Source: Progne subis subis (lineage: Eukaryota > Chordata > Aves > Passeriformes > Hirundinidae). Taken from it: a stretch of DNA of 64,000 bases. A model generated the notes under the pieces. It was not told the origin of the DNA, did not search any database, and worked only from the letters and a program-made list of their open reading frames with translations. Positions 1 through 18,500 of this stretch are shown piece after piece. The translations under genes were made by a program, and so were the position numbers. The stretch lies in contig JAKJHU010000053.1 of the NCBI GenBank assembly GCA_022316685.1, positions 2,535,636-2,599,635 of the forward strand, in the 5' to 3' direction. The first letter of the stretch is position 1, and every line of letters begins with the position of its first letter.

Positions 1-190
1 TGCATGAGCACTGTTTTGTTTCTTAGTGTAACTGTATGTTGACTTAAAAGTAATTTGTTTTCAGGTATAATCATATTTCTTTACTATTATGGGGTATCTA
101 GTTGCTGAAAAGCCATAAATGTTTTAAACACAGATGTGCATACTTCAGTGTTTGGGTACAAAGCAAGTTTGTGTTTTCTTTTCTCCTCAG
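1..190 (+). other. RANBP1: RANBP1 intron 1, 3' part
   Basis: Non-coding sequence ending in a pyrimidine-rich tract and CAG directly before exon 2. The intron's 5' end and exon 1 are outside the window. The short open frame running through here into exon 2 is only read-through of the exon frame. Confidence 0.85.
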
Positions 191-6341
<6,151 letters not shown>

Positions 6342-6655
6342 AATCATCCTGGGCCTTGCAGTTTTTCCTTTTTTTTTTTTTTTTTTTTCCCTCTCTCTCT
6401 CTTTCTTTTTTATTCTTTTTTTTGTTGTTGTTGTTGTTTTTTTTCTTTTTTTTAATTTTTACAAGGGACTTTATATGGAACTGAATTCAACATTCATTTT
6501 GTTTTTTCTAAGTTTTTGCCCTTTGGAAGGTGTCTTCAGAAAAAATCATTCCCTGGTCATGAAAATGTACTGTGCTAACTTTCTTTTCCATAGTGGAAAC
6601 ACTTATTTATAGTCATCCAAAAGAGTGAATAAAACAAACTTGAAAACAGCATCAG
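6342..6655 (+). other. RANBP1: RANBP1 3'UTR
   Basis: It runs from the stop codon to shortly after the first good poly(A) signal. The first third is a pyrimidine tract (about 6362-6460) with a 20-T run at 6369-6388, a short (CT)n and a (GTT)n patch. Later AATAAA copies (for example near 7482 and 8081) could give longer forms. Confidence 0.75.
6628..6633 (+). other. Poly(A) signal AATAAA for RANBP1
   Basis: A canonical AATAAA 287 bases after the stop codon, in GAGTGAATAAAACAAAC. It is the first perfect hexamer in the 3'UTR. Cleavage is expected 10-30 bases later. Confidence 0.75.
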
Positions 6656-9600
6656 GGGACAGAACTGAATTTTCTGTATACTGTAAAGGCTTATGAAATG
6701 TTTAATTGAGCTACATATCATTATTCCTGTGGATTAAGTAGGTTAACAGACTTTGTCAGCAGGGAAGATTAGGATTGCATTTGTGTTCCTTATGTGGCTT
6801 CTAGACTGTAATCTAACAGACCTTTCACACCTGCTGCTGTGTGTACCTGAGCAGGGAATGTGCCTGTGCATCTTGAAACGCAGCAGACTTCTGGAATCAG
6901 GCAATGAGAGCATTCCTGGCACAGTGCTGCTGATGATCCATCAGACAGTGAAAACAAAGGTGGGGGATAAAATTTATTATCTTAGATTTGAGAAGCAATT
7001 TTCCTCTCACAAAACAAGATCTGTGCTTCCCCCCCACCCCAAATTTGTTAATAGTACAAAGGCTTGATTCTAGCAGAAAGCTCCTCCTGTTGTCCTAGAT
7101 CTTCCATGGTGCTGCTTGCTGACTGGAGGCAGCAGCCTGTTATGCTGAGGTGTGTGCAAAGCAATCTGAGCTGTTTGAGTACCTTCCTGTGTGATTTCCC
7201 TTGCTTTTTTTTTTTTTTTTTTTTCCCCCAGGGCTTTGGAGCTCATGTTTTTATAAACTGGAGGAATTTTGAACTTCTCAGATGTTTGGTAGGGAGGCTG
7301 TCCCTCTTGGAGAGCAGCAGGCTGGAATTCACTTTGGAACATTTAATTATGGTGCACATGCCTGAGGGACACCCTCCTTGTCAGAATGGGCAAATTGGTC
7401 AAATCTCTTCCCTGCAAGTGTTTTTTGTTTATCCAATTTCAAATTAGTGCTAGCGAGTAAGAAAATGAACTATAGTAAGCAATAAAATCAACACAATTAA
7501 GTCTGATAGGTGAACTGAATTTTGTTGTTAAACACTAATATGAGGATTGTGTTAGGATAGAGATGAAATTTCATAAGTTTCCAAAATAATTATGAACACT
7601 GGACAAAACTTGCTAAACTGTAAGATTGAATGATGTTAACATGGGATAGCAAGACCTTTTTGTCTTCATGAAGAGGCTTTTAAGTCAGTCAGGATCTGAA
7701 GTCTATGTGAGGAAAATATATTTTTTAAAAATAAATCACTTCTTTCTTCTTAGCACTGCCTTTGGATGCTCCAGTGAACAAGTCATAAATCTGGAACTGT
7801 ACTTAAGGTACTCACTTCATTCAAACAAAATAATTCCTTTGGTGTTTTGCACATTCCCCTTCAACTACAGCAGATATCAGAAGTCTGTTAATTAACAAAG
7901 ATGGTTGAAAGGCAAAATAAAATGCTCCTTAGTGTTTCTGGTTTGGAAATAACAAGACAAAGCTATTTTGAAGTATTTAACATTTGAATGTAAAAGCCAA
8001 ATCTTTATCCATGAATCACTGTAAATGATCTGATAATGTCAAGCTGTGTCTAAATTGATAGAAATGACTTAAAAATTTCAAAATAAACTTAAATTTTCAT
8101 TTAAAGGATTTGCTTTTTATTTTGAGAACTCTTACTGGAAATGCATTTTTAGTCTGCAGGGGTAAAGTGATGAAGGCAGCAAAATGGGTGAGTTTGTCAA
8201 ATTTCATTGTCAAACATTGTACAGAATGGGAGGGCAGCACCTGAACGACTTAATTGGTCTTAATATTAGTTATTGATGACTCCTGCTTAATTTATTACCT
8301 TGTCTTCTTCCCTTCTTACTTCAGTATGCTTAAATGACTTCAAGACATTTCCACTCCTGTGTAGGTTAACTGATCTGTGTTGACAGTTCATGGATTGCAA
8401 CCATCCTTGCAAAGTCTGCAAGCTGAGGGACTACTCAGTAAAATAATTTCTCTGGGTAACATTTGGCTGAAGAATGTTTTAGTCCTCTAAACTAAAGGAT
8501 GGTCATTCAATGTTCTGGTCACTTTAGCTGTTCTACACATTAAAAAGCAGTAAGTCTTTTTAAAATTATCTCAGTGATATAAGTTTTATTTTTTGTGCAA
8601 GTCATTCTGATGATTTAACTTGCCTGTTGGTAAAGTAGACTGCAAATTGAAGACTTAAAAAGTTCTAATCCATTTTCCATAAAAAAGGAAAATACAGCAG
8701 GGTTAATAAAGCATTGTTGGGTGCTAAAGTCTGCAATTCATACAAATTTTCTGCTTGCTGCAGATTTAGAAAAATTTTATATAGCCAGGCTTAGTGATCC
8801 AGCCTTTGGTGGTACAAATGATTTTGTGTGTATGTGCTGAATGGATGAATGTCTGAGCACTCCTGAGTGATGAATTCAACTTCAAAATTGTTAAATTTTG
8901 TCAGGCATCAAAATAGTATCTCTTAACAGCTAGTTCATGTGTTTTAAAAGTCCACTTATTATAGAAATTAATTCAAATTAGCTCTCTCTAGATTCCATGT
9001 TAATTATTTTGAAGACTATGCTAATCTCTTGGGGGATTTTTCTCCAAGAATAAGTTTGTATTAGTAACACTAAATGTCTCATTCACAAATTGCAAGCACT
9101 CCCAATTTCTTGTGTTTTAACACTAAATGTCATTTTTTTTTTCCCCTGTGTAATAAGCTAGCTTGTGTCAAACAAAAGTTCTGAGCGATAGCAAAACCTC
9201 AGAAAATTAAAATTGCCCTCAACACTATGCAAATAGGAGAATGTTGTAAATTCTTCATTTTGATGCAACATGCTCAAGGAATACCTGTATGTAAAGGGAA
9301 AAAATATGAGTCTGAGTAGTTCTTCAGATTTTGTTGCTAGGTGTTGTTACCAGTTTGAGTTGTGTCCTCTGGGTGATGTTGTGTGTGGCTCATGATGAGT
9401 TGTGCTGAACTCTGACCTCCCTCAGCAATGCTGGGCCTTGTGCTGCTCCATCTCAGTGCATTCCTTCACATAACTCAGTGAAAAACTTCAATGTTACTAG
9501 AAGCCTTTCTCTAAAGGAAAGACTCTGAATCAGAATTCAGAAAACTCAGCTTGTCACCTTAGCAATATTAAATTGCACCTATTTGTGTAGATGTGGAGGA

Positions 9601-12600
9601 GATTACATTATAAACTGCCCTACTGGGTTTTGATCTGTACAAATTGCCTTTGGCTTTCAGTGCCGAGTCCTTACACTTAAATAAAGTTAAATTATTTAAA
9701 GTTAAATCACCCTTAAAGTGGGTGATTATTTAAACAACCCCAAATCTCTCCACTGCTGTCTTTATTTACACCCTTCTGTTCCCAGGACACCCATCTGTCC
9801 TGGCTGCCCCAGGTTGTTTCGAGCAAGCTGTATTTTCTGAGGTGTCCATGGCAAGCCAATGTTTTAATTTTGATTAGCCAAACTAATTTCAAAGTGTTTT
9901 TACATTGCTGAGGTCATGTGTAAGCTTACAGTAGTTCAGTGAAGTGAGATGTGAATAAAGGATTATATTTTATTTGATGTTTATTTAGTATCTACTTTAA
10001 AGTCTTCCTAATTAGATTCAGCTAGAATTACTCTTTAAGATAGAAAGAAGAGGAATTTACCAGTTTTTTACCAACCTTAACTTAATCTTTGACAATGTAT
10101 CCTTTTCAGAGTAAGGAGCTAAGGAAAACTTAACTGCAACAGATGAGAATTAATTTGCTTGAGGAAGAAAAGTTTGAAGTAATGAGCTGTAGAGTGGATT
10201 CTACATGTAAGTGATTTCTCAGACTAGTTCCTGTGAAAACAAGGTGCTTCTCAAGTAAGCAGCTTGTGCAAGTAAGAATAAGGAAATAAATCTTGAGGTT
10301 GTGAAAACTGACAAGCACAGGAACAAAATACAGTATTCCTAATATTTAAGAGCTGAATAGTGTTAGTATCTACAGCTGTGTATCAGATTTGTGACCACTG
10401 TATTTTTATAATATGCAAATTTAGGTATGGAATATCTTTGTCCACTTAAATCACATTAGCACAAACCACTGACCATTATGGCTATTGTAAACATGAACAA
10501 AGTTGGATTGGACATTAAAATGACAATATTTTATATGCTTGGAGGATATTTCTCAAGACTGTTCTAACTGGTATAATTAAAGTTGCATTGCTTCATATAA
10601 ACAGTGCTTATCAGTTTTAACATCTCGTATGCTGGTTTATGAACACTGTTGGCTTGCAGAGTTTCAGCAGCATCATTTAGAGTGATATTTCATTTAGAGC
10701 AGGAGAATTGCACTTAACTAATGGTTTTAAACAGGATGAACCTTTAAAACTGCTTGAAGGCCTACCTCATTCTGATGCAAGTATTTTTTTTGTGGGGATC
10801 ATTTAAGAATCACTCTTCAGAGTTACCAAAGTCTCATGGTAAATGCAGCTTGCCATGCCCCATCGCTGCTGTTGGGAAATACACCAAATCTGTTCTGAGC
10901 AAATGCCATCCCATGAAAAATATCTATTGGAATCATCTAGAAAATTTTGTCATAAATCTGTTAAGGCTACTGAGAAGTCATTATTAGGCAATAATTTCTT
11001 GATTTATCTGGTAAGAAATGAACAACTAAATGAAAATTGTCACATTAAAGTTTCAGTGGGTAACTTACTCGGCCTGGCTTGTACCCAGAACTGTCTGGCC
11101 CTTGCTTGGACTTTTGGCAGCACAGTGCAGCACAAAGTGATCCAGGTATCACTGTTCTGAGCACTGTAAATCTGAGGGGAAAACTAGCTTTTATTAAACA
11201 ACAAATTGGTGATCCTTGATGGTTCTCCCAGTGACCCTGAACAGTTTTCAGGTCGCCAGTAGGATGTGGGCTGGCAACTACACCTGTTATAGTAAGAAAA
11301 ATATAATTATTGTGGTCACTGTTTAATGGCAACAGCAAATTTGAGCAAGGAGCTAACTTGCAAGTGACCAATAAAATATTCCAGGGATATTCAGTACTTT
11401 CAAGTGTGCAAAATGAAGGAATTTTCTTCATCATGTAGCTAAAATTTCCAGCTAAAATTAGTGCCGTGACTTGATATGAAAAGTGCATGGCTTTCAGGCT
11501 TTCTTGATTCTTGCTCTGTTGTGAGTTTCCTTTCATCTTACCAGCTCTGAGAGGGGTACCCTGCCATGTGGCTCCAATACAGCTGCTGTGGTTGGCCCTT
11601 TCTCCTTTGGGGTAAAACCTCAGTAAAATCTTGCAATAAGACATGCAATTACTAGCCATGTTCTGCCAGATTATTTTTAGATTGTTCTTTGTAGCTCTGT
11701 TTGTTCTTTGTCATTAAATCTTTCCCTAACTCATGCTGCCATTGCTGTTTATCTCAGTGCTGCCAAAATCTTCTGGCATGCTAATAAGGTAGTGTGAATC
11801 CAGAAACTGCAGTTCTTGAAATAAAGGTGTTCCAGGAGAGCAACTCTGAGACATGCCTGTTCTGCTTTAGTCAAGTCCTCCTCAGACATCCTTAGTGTTT
11901 GACAGGTAAAGTCATCTGACTGCTTTAAATATACTTGGCTTGTAATAATGAGATTGAGTGTTGCTCAGCAGTGCTTCGTGCTGGCTTGAAAACGGAGCGT
12001 TCTTGAGAACTGAAGCGTTAGTGGGAAGGAAATGAGGTGAACTGTGAGAACTGCTGGACACAAAAATTACAGAAAATTACTGCTTTCTGATAGGTCATCT
12101 ACAATGTGCACCAGAAAAAAGTAATCACAAAGCCCAATTCAGCATAACACTGTAGCCTTCTAACATGGAATGTCTCAGCCCTCCTTTGGAAATGCTGGCT
12201 CTGCATGACTGCACAGCACAGGTGTTCTGATCCACAGGATGACTGTAGCCCAAACCAGGCTGGCACTGTGATCTTTAAGAGCAGTTCAGTCTGGACATGC
12301 ACCTCTTCTTGTTGCTATGAAAGGTACAATTCTTTGTGTCCTGATAACTCAGTTATCTTTAGTCTCCCTCTAAAGAAGTGTTATGTGATTGGGATATGAA
12401 AAAAAGCCAAAGTTGCCTGCTGCTGAGAGCCTTCTTTCAGAGCAGGAATGGCTTGAAAGATTGGCCCAACAAATGGGGGCTGATATAGCAAGATTGGATC
12501 AGTATCAGTCTGTCAGAGTGATGAAGGGAAAACCATTCTGAAGAGTGGAATGAGCAGAAGTGCTGAATCCTCCCCACTTGCAAAGCTGTCTTTGAGAAGC

Positions 12601-14430
12601 AGACTTTCTAGAGAGGAAAAAATCCTTAGGGGAAAATACAATTGAAAATAATGAGGTGCAGAGGAGGCATAGTCTCATTAAGAAAAACTCCACAATTCAC
12701 ACGAGGGAGTGTTATTGTCCCAGAAAAGCTTCATCTTTAAAAATAATGATTTAAATAAATCATCAAACTCTAGATATACATCTTAAAATGAACTTGTGCC
12801 TATTGCCTCCCAGCTCATGCTAGAAACTTGACAGGATGCTTTTGTGGCTCACCTAGAAAGGAAACTTGCAGGTCCATGCTAAAAATGCAGACATGACTGT
12901 CACTTGGGAGAGAACTTCTTTACTATTTTTCAAGACCTAAGAAATGCATTTGAGTAAATCTCATACTGTCCATTACAGGATGCTGACCAAACATCATAAA
13001 AAGTCTATAATGCTGCTTAGGATAACATTTTCTAGATTAAAATAAAAATATCACTGGAAAATTACTCAGAGTTCTGTTTGCAACTTAAATTCTTCACCTA
13101 GAATGTTGCTTGAGTGGGAAGGAAGATGATTAAACTGATATAAGTGATGAAGTCTCTGCTTCATCACTTCATGAAGTCAAGCAAGCGGTGCTAAAACTTA
13201 TTTGTGGCCCAGAGTATTAGGTGTGCTCCTGAAATGGATCTTCCAGCCCAGTTTTGTTGAAAGAGGACCCAGCTGGCTCCAGCAATACACATCAGGCCCG
13301 GTAAGTGAGGGTGATGGAGAGATTTGCTTCCCAGGTGTGCCTTTGATCTGATTTAACATGCTCATGTAGCTGCACCTGAAGCCTTTCAGCTTGGTATGCA
13401 GAGCCTGGTTCTGCATAAAATTGTTGACCTTTTGATTAGTTCCGAGGGGTTTAAGAATAATTAATTCCTATAAGCTGGTGTGACAAGGAGTAGTGAAGCA
13501 TAGGAAACATTCAGTCCCCCAAGCATGCAAAAATAATTAACTTTAGGTAGATGTTTTCCTTCCTGTTTCTTAAAAATCTAAGTCTGTAGGTGATTTTAAG
13601 TTGCCTTGTGGCTTTAGTCCCTTTTGGATAAGACTTTTTTTTTTTTTTAAGCAGGGCAGTTTTTAGCAAAAGCTGAGATTTCACATAGCCATATGTCCTC
13701 AGGCTGGAACTTGCTGGCTTAGCTTTTGTTAAAGCTGATGCTCAAAATTTGGGTTTTTGTTTGGTTTGTGGATGTCGGGGTATTTTTTTGCAAACAGCAA
13801 AGTTGACCCTTACAGGTTTTTGGTTGGGTTTTATTTTTTCTGTTCTTAAGACTTCCAGGACTGTGGAACTAATCAATTTCTCTCTTAAAACGAGAAATGA
13901 TAAATGTCCTTTCTGAACAGCACTGCAGTGTCTGCCTTCTAGGGCAAGCTTGCTTTTAACAACACCCAGCAGATGCTGCAAATGTGGCTTTTGTGTTAGG
14001 CAGGGGGTTACTTTATCTGCATGTTGGCAGCTGCAGAAGAGGGATTAACTGAGAAAGAAAGCAGGAGGGAGGGAGCAAGATGTATGCAGCTCCTGGTCTT
14101 GATTTCTCAACTTCCAAGTGGCCTTGAACTCTTCTTCCCATCGGAAGGTTTCCTTGAGACAGGCGAGCTGCTGGGTGGTGCCCCCGGGTGTGAGCAGAGG
14201 AGGCATTCTCACACTGCTTTTGGAAAAGCTGATTCGGTGAACTTTCTGTTGTTACCTTAAATTACCTCTACTGTCTGCCTCCTGATGCCGAGGGATAGAT
14301 TTTAAAAGAACGGAGTACAGCGTAATTTCAGTGATGTTTGTACTCAGATCTTGGAATTAGCCAAATTTGGCAGAGTGCAGCAGTTCCCTTAATGCTGTGA
14401 CTCTAGGTGTAGCAGAATGAAAAGCGGGGT
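6656..14430. other. Intergenic region between RANBP1 and ZDHHC8
   Basis: About 7.8 kb of AT-rich DNA with no coding exon, tRNA or repeat family that I can support. It holds a 20-T run followed by CCCCCAG (7205-7231), a T run near 13635-13648, and a small stem AATCACCC/GGGTGATT at 9705-9727. There is also an unrecognised 204-codon open frame on the minus strand (11045-11659), probably chance. Confidence 0.6.
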
Positions 14431-14993
14431 TCATTCCCTGAACGAGCACGGCAGGATTCGCGTGCAGCTGGCCGCGTCCTGCAGGGCTCCGCTCCAGCCG
14501 CTCCCTGCGCGGACCCCGCAGCGCTCCGCGGCTGCTGCGGCGGTGCCGAGTCCGCAGCCCCCTCTAGAGCCCCGCTCTTCAGGGAGCTGCTAAGGAGCTT
14601 CAGCGTCCCACACAGCGCCCTGTGGAGCTCGATGCTTGGCCATTTTTCTTTTCGGGGGCTGGGTGGGAAGCTTGTAGAAAGGATGGAACTGGGGCACCCC
14701 TGAGGCCGCAGGGTCTGCCCCGCTGAGGGAGCCCCGAGCAGCCGCGGCCCGGCCGCCCTCCCGCGGGGCTGTGTTGGCTGCGCGCCCCGCTCCCGTCTCC
14801 CCGCAGCGCTACCTTAAGGGGCTGGTTGACATCAGCCGAGTGGGCTGGGCGGTGTGGGTGGGATTTCCTGTGCTGGAGGTCAGCTGCTCCCGTCCCTCTC
14901 CCGTCCCTCCCAGCCGCCCGGGTCCCGCTCTCCCCGCGCCGGAGGGACCCGCATCCTCCCGGCTCCCTCCTCTCGGGTTGGATTTACATAGTG

Positions 14994-15038
14994 ATGTGTA
15001 AACTACAGGATGCCCAGCAGCACTGGAAAGAGGTTTAA
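14994..15038 (+). other. Upstream ORF overlapping the ZDHHC8 start
   Basis: An ATG at 14994, 16 bases before the main ATG and in another frame, opens 14 codons ([14 protein letters not shown]) and ends at TAA 15036-15038 inside the ZDHHC8 coding region. If the mRNA starts upstream, ribosomes using it would bypass the main start. Whether it is in the transcript is not known. Confidence 0.5.
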
Positions 15039-15113
15039 ACCTACGAAATACATCCCGGTCTCCACAGCAGCTGCCTTATTAGTGGGTTCGACTACTTTAT
15101 TTTTTGTTTTCAC
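15010..15113 (+). CDS. ZDHHC8: ZDHHC8 first coding exon (palmitoyltransferase N-terminus)
   Basis: ATG at 15010 with A at -3 opens 34 codons plus two bases. The protein begins [20 protein letters not shown] and continues [14 protein letters not shown], ending in AC before the donor GTAAGT. By recall about 28 of 35 residues equal human ZDHHC8, including KYIPV and the hydrophobic [15 protein letters not shown]. The exon also ends at the same point, just before the CPWL that opens exon 2 in mammals. Residues about 16-34 are the first transmembrane helix. The catalytic DHHC cysteine-rich domain is encoded further downstream, outside what can be found here. The family transfers palmitate to cysteines of membrane-associated proteins. 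The paralogue ZDHHC5 starts similarly (GKRFKP-KY-PVS), but the hydrophobic stretch and the RANBP1 neighbour favour ZDHHC8. Confidence 0.88.
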
Positions 15114-15570
15114 GTAAGTACCGCTCTGGCGGAGGGGGGGCCCGGGCTGGGGCCGCCCGGCCCGGCGGGGGAAGGCGGCGGGGCTTGACAGTGCTCCAGG
15201 CCCTGCCGCTGCTGGTCCCGCTCCCCGCCTGCCTCCTGCTATCCCTGCCCGGCTTTGGTTTGCAGAGGCTCACGATCTCTCCCTGTCATAAAATGTGCCT
15301 GACAGTCAGATCCACCATTTCACGGCACGTAAACCCCCATCGGCCTCCCGCAGCAGCCGGCTGTGTGCATCAGAGATGCCGGAGCCCCGCAGCCCCTCTG
15401 CCCGTCTGTGCAGGGCTGGTGTACGGGAGGGAAATGCAGCCCCAGCCGCGCCGCTGCCGACAGGCGTGGATCCAGCCCGTGTCTCAGCTGGCCGGAGTCT
15501 CTGTGCTCCAGGAGGGAGAGTTGGCCTCTCCCGTCAGTCTCTCGCTTGTCTCAGGGTTTATCCGGCGCAG

Positions 15571-18500
15571 CCTTTTGAAGTGGAGGGAATCCTATTCTAA
15601 GCATTACCGATTTTACATATTTTTATGTAACTGTTCCTGAAAGCTTGAGGAGCTAATGAACAAATTTACATTTGCTTGAAGGAAAGACGAGGAAACTTTT
15701 CCCCTCTCTGTTTCTTCTCTCATTCCCTTCTCCCTTAAATGCAGGATGGAGCTGTGGCTGTCGGCTTGCAGCTCTCCTGTAGTTATATTAATATGTGAGT
15801 GCTGTAGTGCTTCGGCTGTTTCCATACGCTCGAGTTCTGTAGCTCGCTAACCCTTCCTGTGCGGGGGTAGCGGCTCCCTCCCTGCAGAGGTGTCCGTGCT
15901 TCCAGAGATGCTACGAAACTGTGCTCTGAAAGGAGCTTTGACTAAGCTGCGTTTGGGAAGGTGAAAACATGGCTATTGCATATTAAGATCTATTGTTTTA
16001 CTTATTTTGGAACTCTGTTTTCATTGTTATACGGTTGCTATTTTTTTAACTGAGCTCAGTGAAGCTGTTGGAAGCAGAAGGCTCTATAGGAGTGGGAGTA
16101 TGTGTCTGTGTCATTATCTTTTGTGGTTTGGCTGTGATATGATTCTCGATGTTTCAAAATGCTCATCACTGGTATGGTAATCTCAATGCAGGATTTCAGA
16201 ATAAAATGTAAATGTTGTTTTGTCTAACAGTTTCTTAAATCAGAACAGATTTTGACACTGAGTTTTGCTCTTGACTTAATGTACATTGATTTTTCCTTGC
16301 TTGTTTTCAGTGCATTTGATATGAAGTGTGGATAAATCCTTTCAGGATATTACACTGTTTCAAGAACTGGTCAAGTCTCAAGAGCTAGTACAAGTATCAG
16401 CCTATCACTCATCATTTGAGCATGTCATTTTAGTTTGGTGCTCACAGGCAAACACAGGACAGAAGTAGGCTTTTGTGATGAACTTGGTTGACACTGGAGT
16501 GGTGAATATTAAATAGTAAAGAAAAGGCGGCCTTAATGCCAGCATTTATTTTTCCGGCCGTTTGAGGAATGGATTTATGCTAAGGTTGTTTTGGAAGCTG
16601 TATGTTTGTTTTCATATGATATTTCCCGTGTAGAGCTGCAAATTGCTTAGTGATGTAAGACTTTCCTGGTAACACAGTTGTTGTTGAAACATCCTTTTGG
16701 CAGCAGGACATCAACTGAGATGTTCATTTTACAATTTGTACGGAAGAAGCAATTGCCTTTAATCTATTACCAAATCTGAAACTTCACTCTGCTCCCTCTG
16801 TTATCAGTGAATAATTACATGCAAAATGAAGTATTTTAAGGATCTCTCCATATTGTAACTTGGCCTGTGTATCTTGAAGTGTTAGTAAATTTTTTGAGGA
16901 TTGTCCTAGACATACGTTCTCTGCTGCTGCCAAGTCTTGTGTGTAATAAAAGTAACACGTAATTGAGCAACTGTTGTCAGGCGGAATCTGAAGTCCTGTC
17001 CATTCAAAAATACTCAGATGAATTAGTATGGCATTGGTGTTGTTTTTCATGCTGAGCAGTTTTAGTAAAATCTATCTTTGTTGTGGAATCAAAGCAAGCC
17101 GTATGCATGAGATTAGTTTCTTTTGTGTGGCGGTGGGTTTTTTCCCCTTTCCTGAGCATTTCCATCTTTAATCTCTTTCCACAGGCAATGTTTTATCTCC
17201 TGAAGATCTTTTTGTTGTGATATGTTATTAAAGGCTGAGATAGACCTGAATTTTCAGGTGTGTTGATTTGTCCAGCTCGTTTGATGTCGGATAGAGCTCT
17301 GATATGCAGCAGTTGAAACACTGGCCTAAAATTGTTTTAGCAATTTTAGCAGTGCTTTTGGTATAATCCATGCTTGCTTGTCAGAGCACAAGAACTTAAT
17401 CAGATGAAGATTTACATGCGTGTTTATTAATTCCTTATTTGTGTTGTTAAGCTCTAAGGCTGCTGTGTCTGCTAATGAAGTAACCTGTGTATAAATACAT
17501 GAAACTGATGATGGATGGGATTCCTATCAAATTTTGGGTGCAGATCACCTCAGTGGGATGTCAGGGATTCGAGCAACTTTAGCACAGTGGAATTGAATAA
17601 TAGAGGATAATATATGTGGAAAAATTGAATTATAACTATTTTTAAACCACTCACTGAATAGAAAAAAAACCCAAACAAGCAAAAACCCAAACACTTTTTA
17701 GGGCACTGGAAACATTTCTGAGTAACACATATGAAAACAGAACCTCTGACTTGGCTTTTTCCCTAGACACCTTTGTGGTCTCATGCCACACATTATGAGT
17801 GGCTTCTGCTGGATGAAAAGCTCTTTGAACTTGAAGGCCAGGGGTTAGCTTTTTAGCAATATGGTCTATATTTTTAGCTTTTTTTCCAAACACCTTTGCT
17901 AAAAAGCAGCACATAAAGCGTGTTTAAAATACACAGTGTCCACTATTAGTTCATTGTAGTGCTGATCAGTAGTACTGTTATACTACAGGAAAATGACATT
18001 TGAGATTCTCCTTTATTCTTTTTCCTCAGCTAAGCATTTAGGATTCACTGTATCACTGCTATATTTTTTCTGGTTTTATGAGGGGGAACTAAACTATTTA
18101 GCTATCAAGATTATCGCCTGGAAAGGCAACTAAATATTGCAGTTGTATTATCGCAGGCTTTTAGCACTCCATGTGTGTTCCTTCAGTAATAAATACAGTG
18201 TCTGAGTAGGTGGTCTAATTTGTCACAGTGGGAGAGTAAACAAGCATTAACTGTAAGCATTATGAAGGAACATATCAATAATGTTGTATAGAATGATTAA
18301 GTTAATTTACTTATATGAGCAAATCAAACGGTGTAATGAAGGAAGAACTAATTCTTCTTAGCATAGGACAAATCCAATGATTCAATTCTAGCAAACCTGA
18401 ACTTATTTCTACCAAAATAATTTTTTCTTCCTATTTTCATAGGACTTTTTGTTAAGAGGTAACAATTTAACCTGTTTCGGTGAAGTCTGGGCTCTTAAGC

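Larger units (their letters stand above)
14440..15570. promoter_or_regulatory. CpG island, ZDHHC8 promoter region
   Basis: The sequence changes abruptly from AT-rich to GC-rich with many CG dinucleotides (for example GCGCGGACCCCGCAGCGCTC near 14500 and dense CGs at 15120-15180), then returns to AT-rich after about 15,570. It spans the first coding exon of ZDHHC8, as expected for a CpG-island promoter. A GC box GGGCGG lies at 14847-14852. No convincing TATA box was found, so the transcription start cannot be placed. Confidence 0.85.

Noticed and set aside
7205..7231. T20-CCCCCAG resembling a strong splice acceptor
   Set aside because: The sequence after it encodes nothing recognisable and lies beyond the RANBP1 poly(A) signal; a chance result of a poly-T repeat.
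15010..15113. ZDHHC5 instead of ZDHHC8 for this exon
   Set aside because: GKRFKP and PVS are shared with ZDHHC5, but [15 protein letters not shown] and KYIP fit ZDHHC8 better, and RANBP1 upstream is the ZDHHC8 neighbour.
15104..15640. 178-codon open frame over the CpG island
   Set aside because: It begins in the splice donor region of ZDHHC8 exon 1, is Arg/Pro/Leu-rich as expected of GC-rich DNA, and resembles no protein family.
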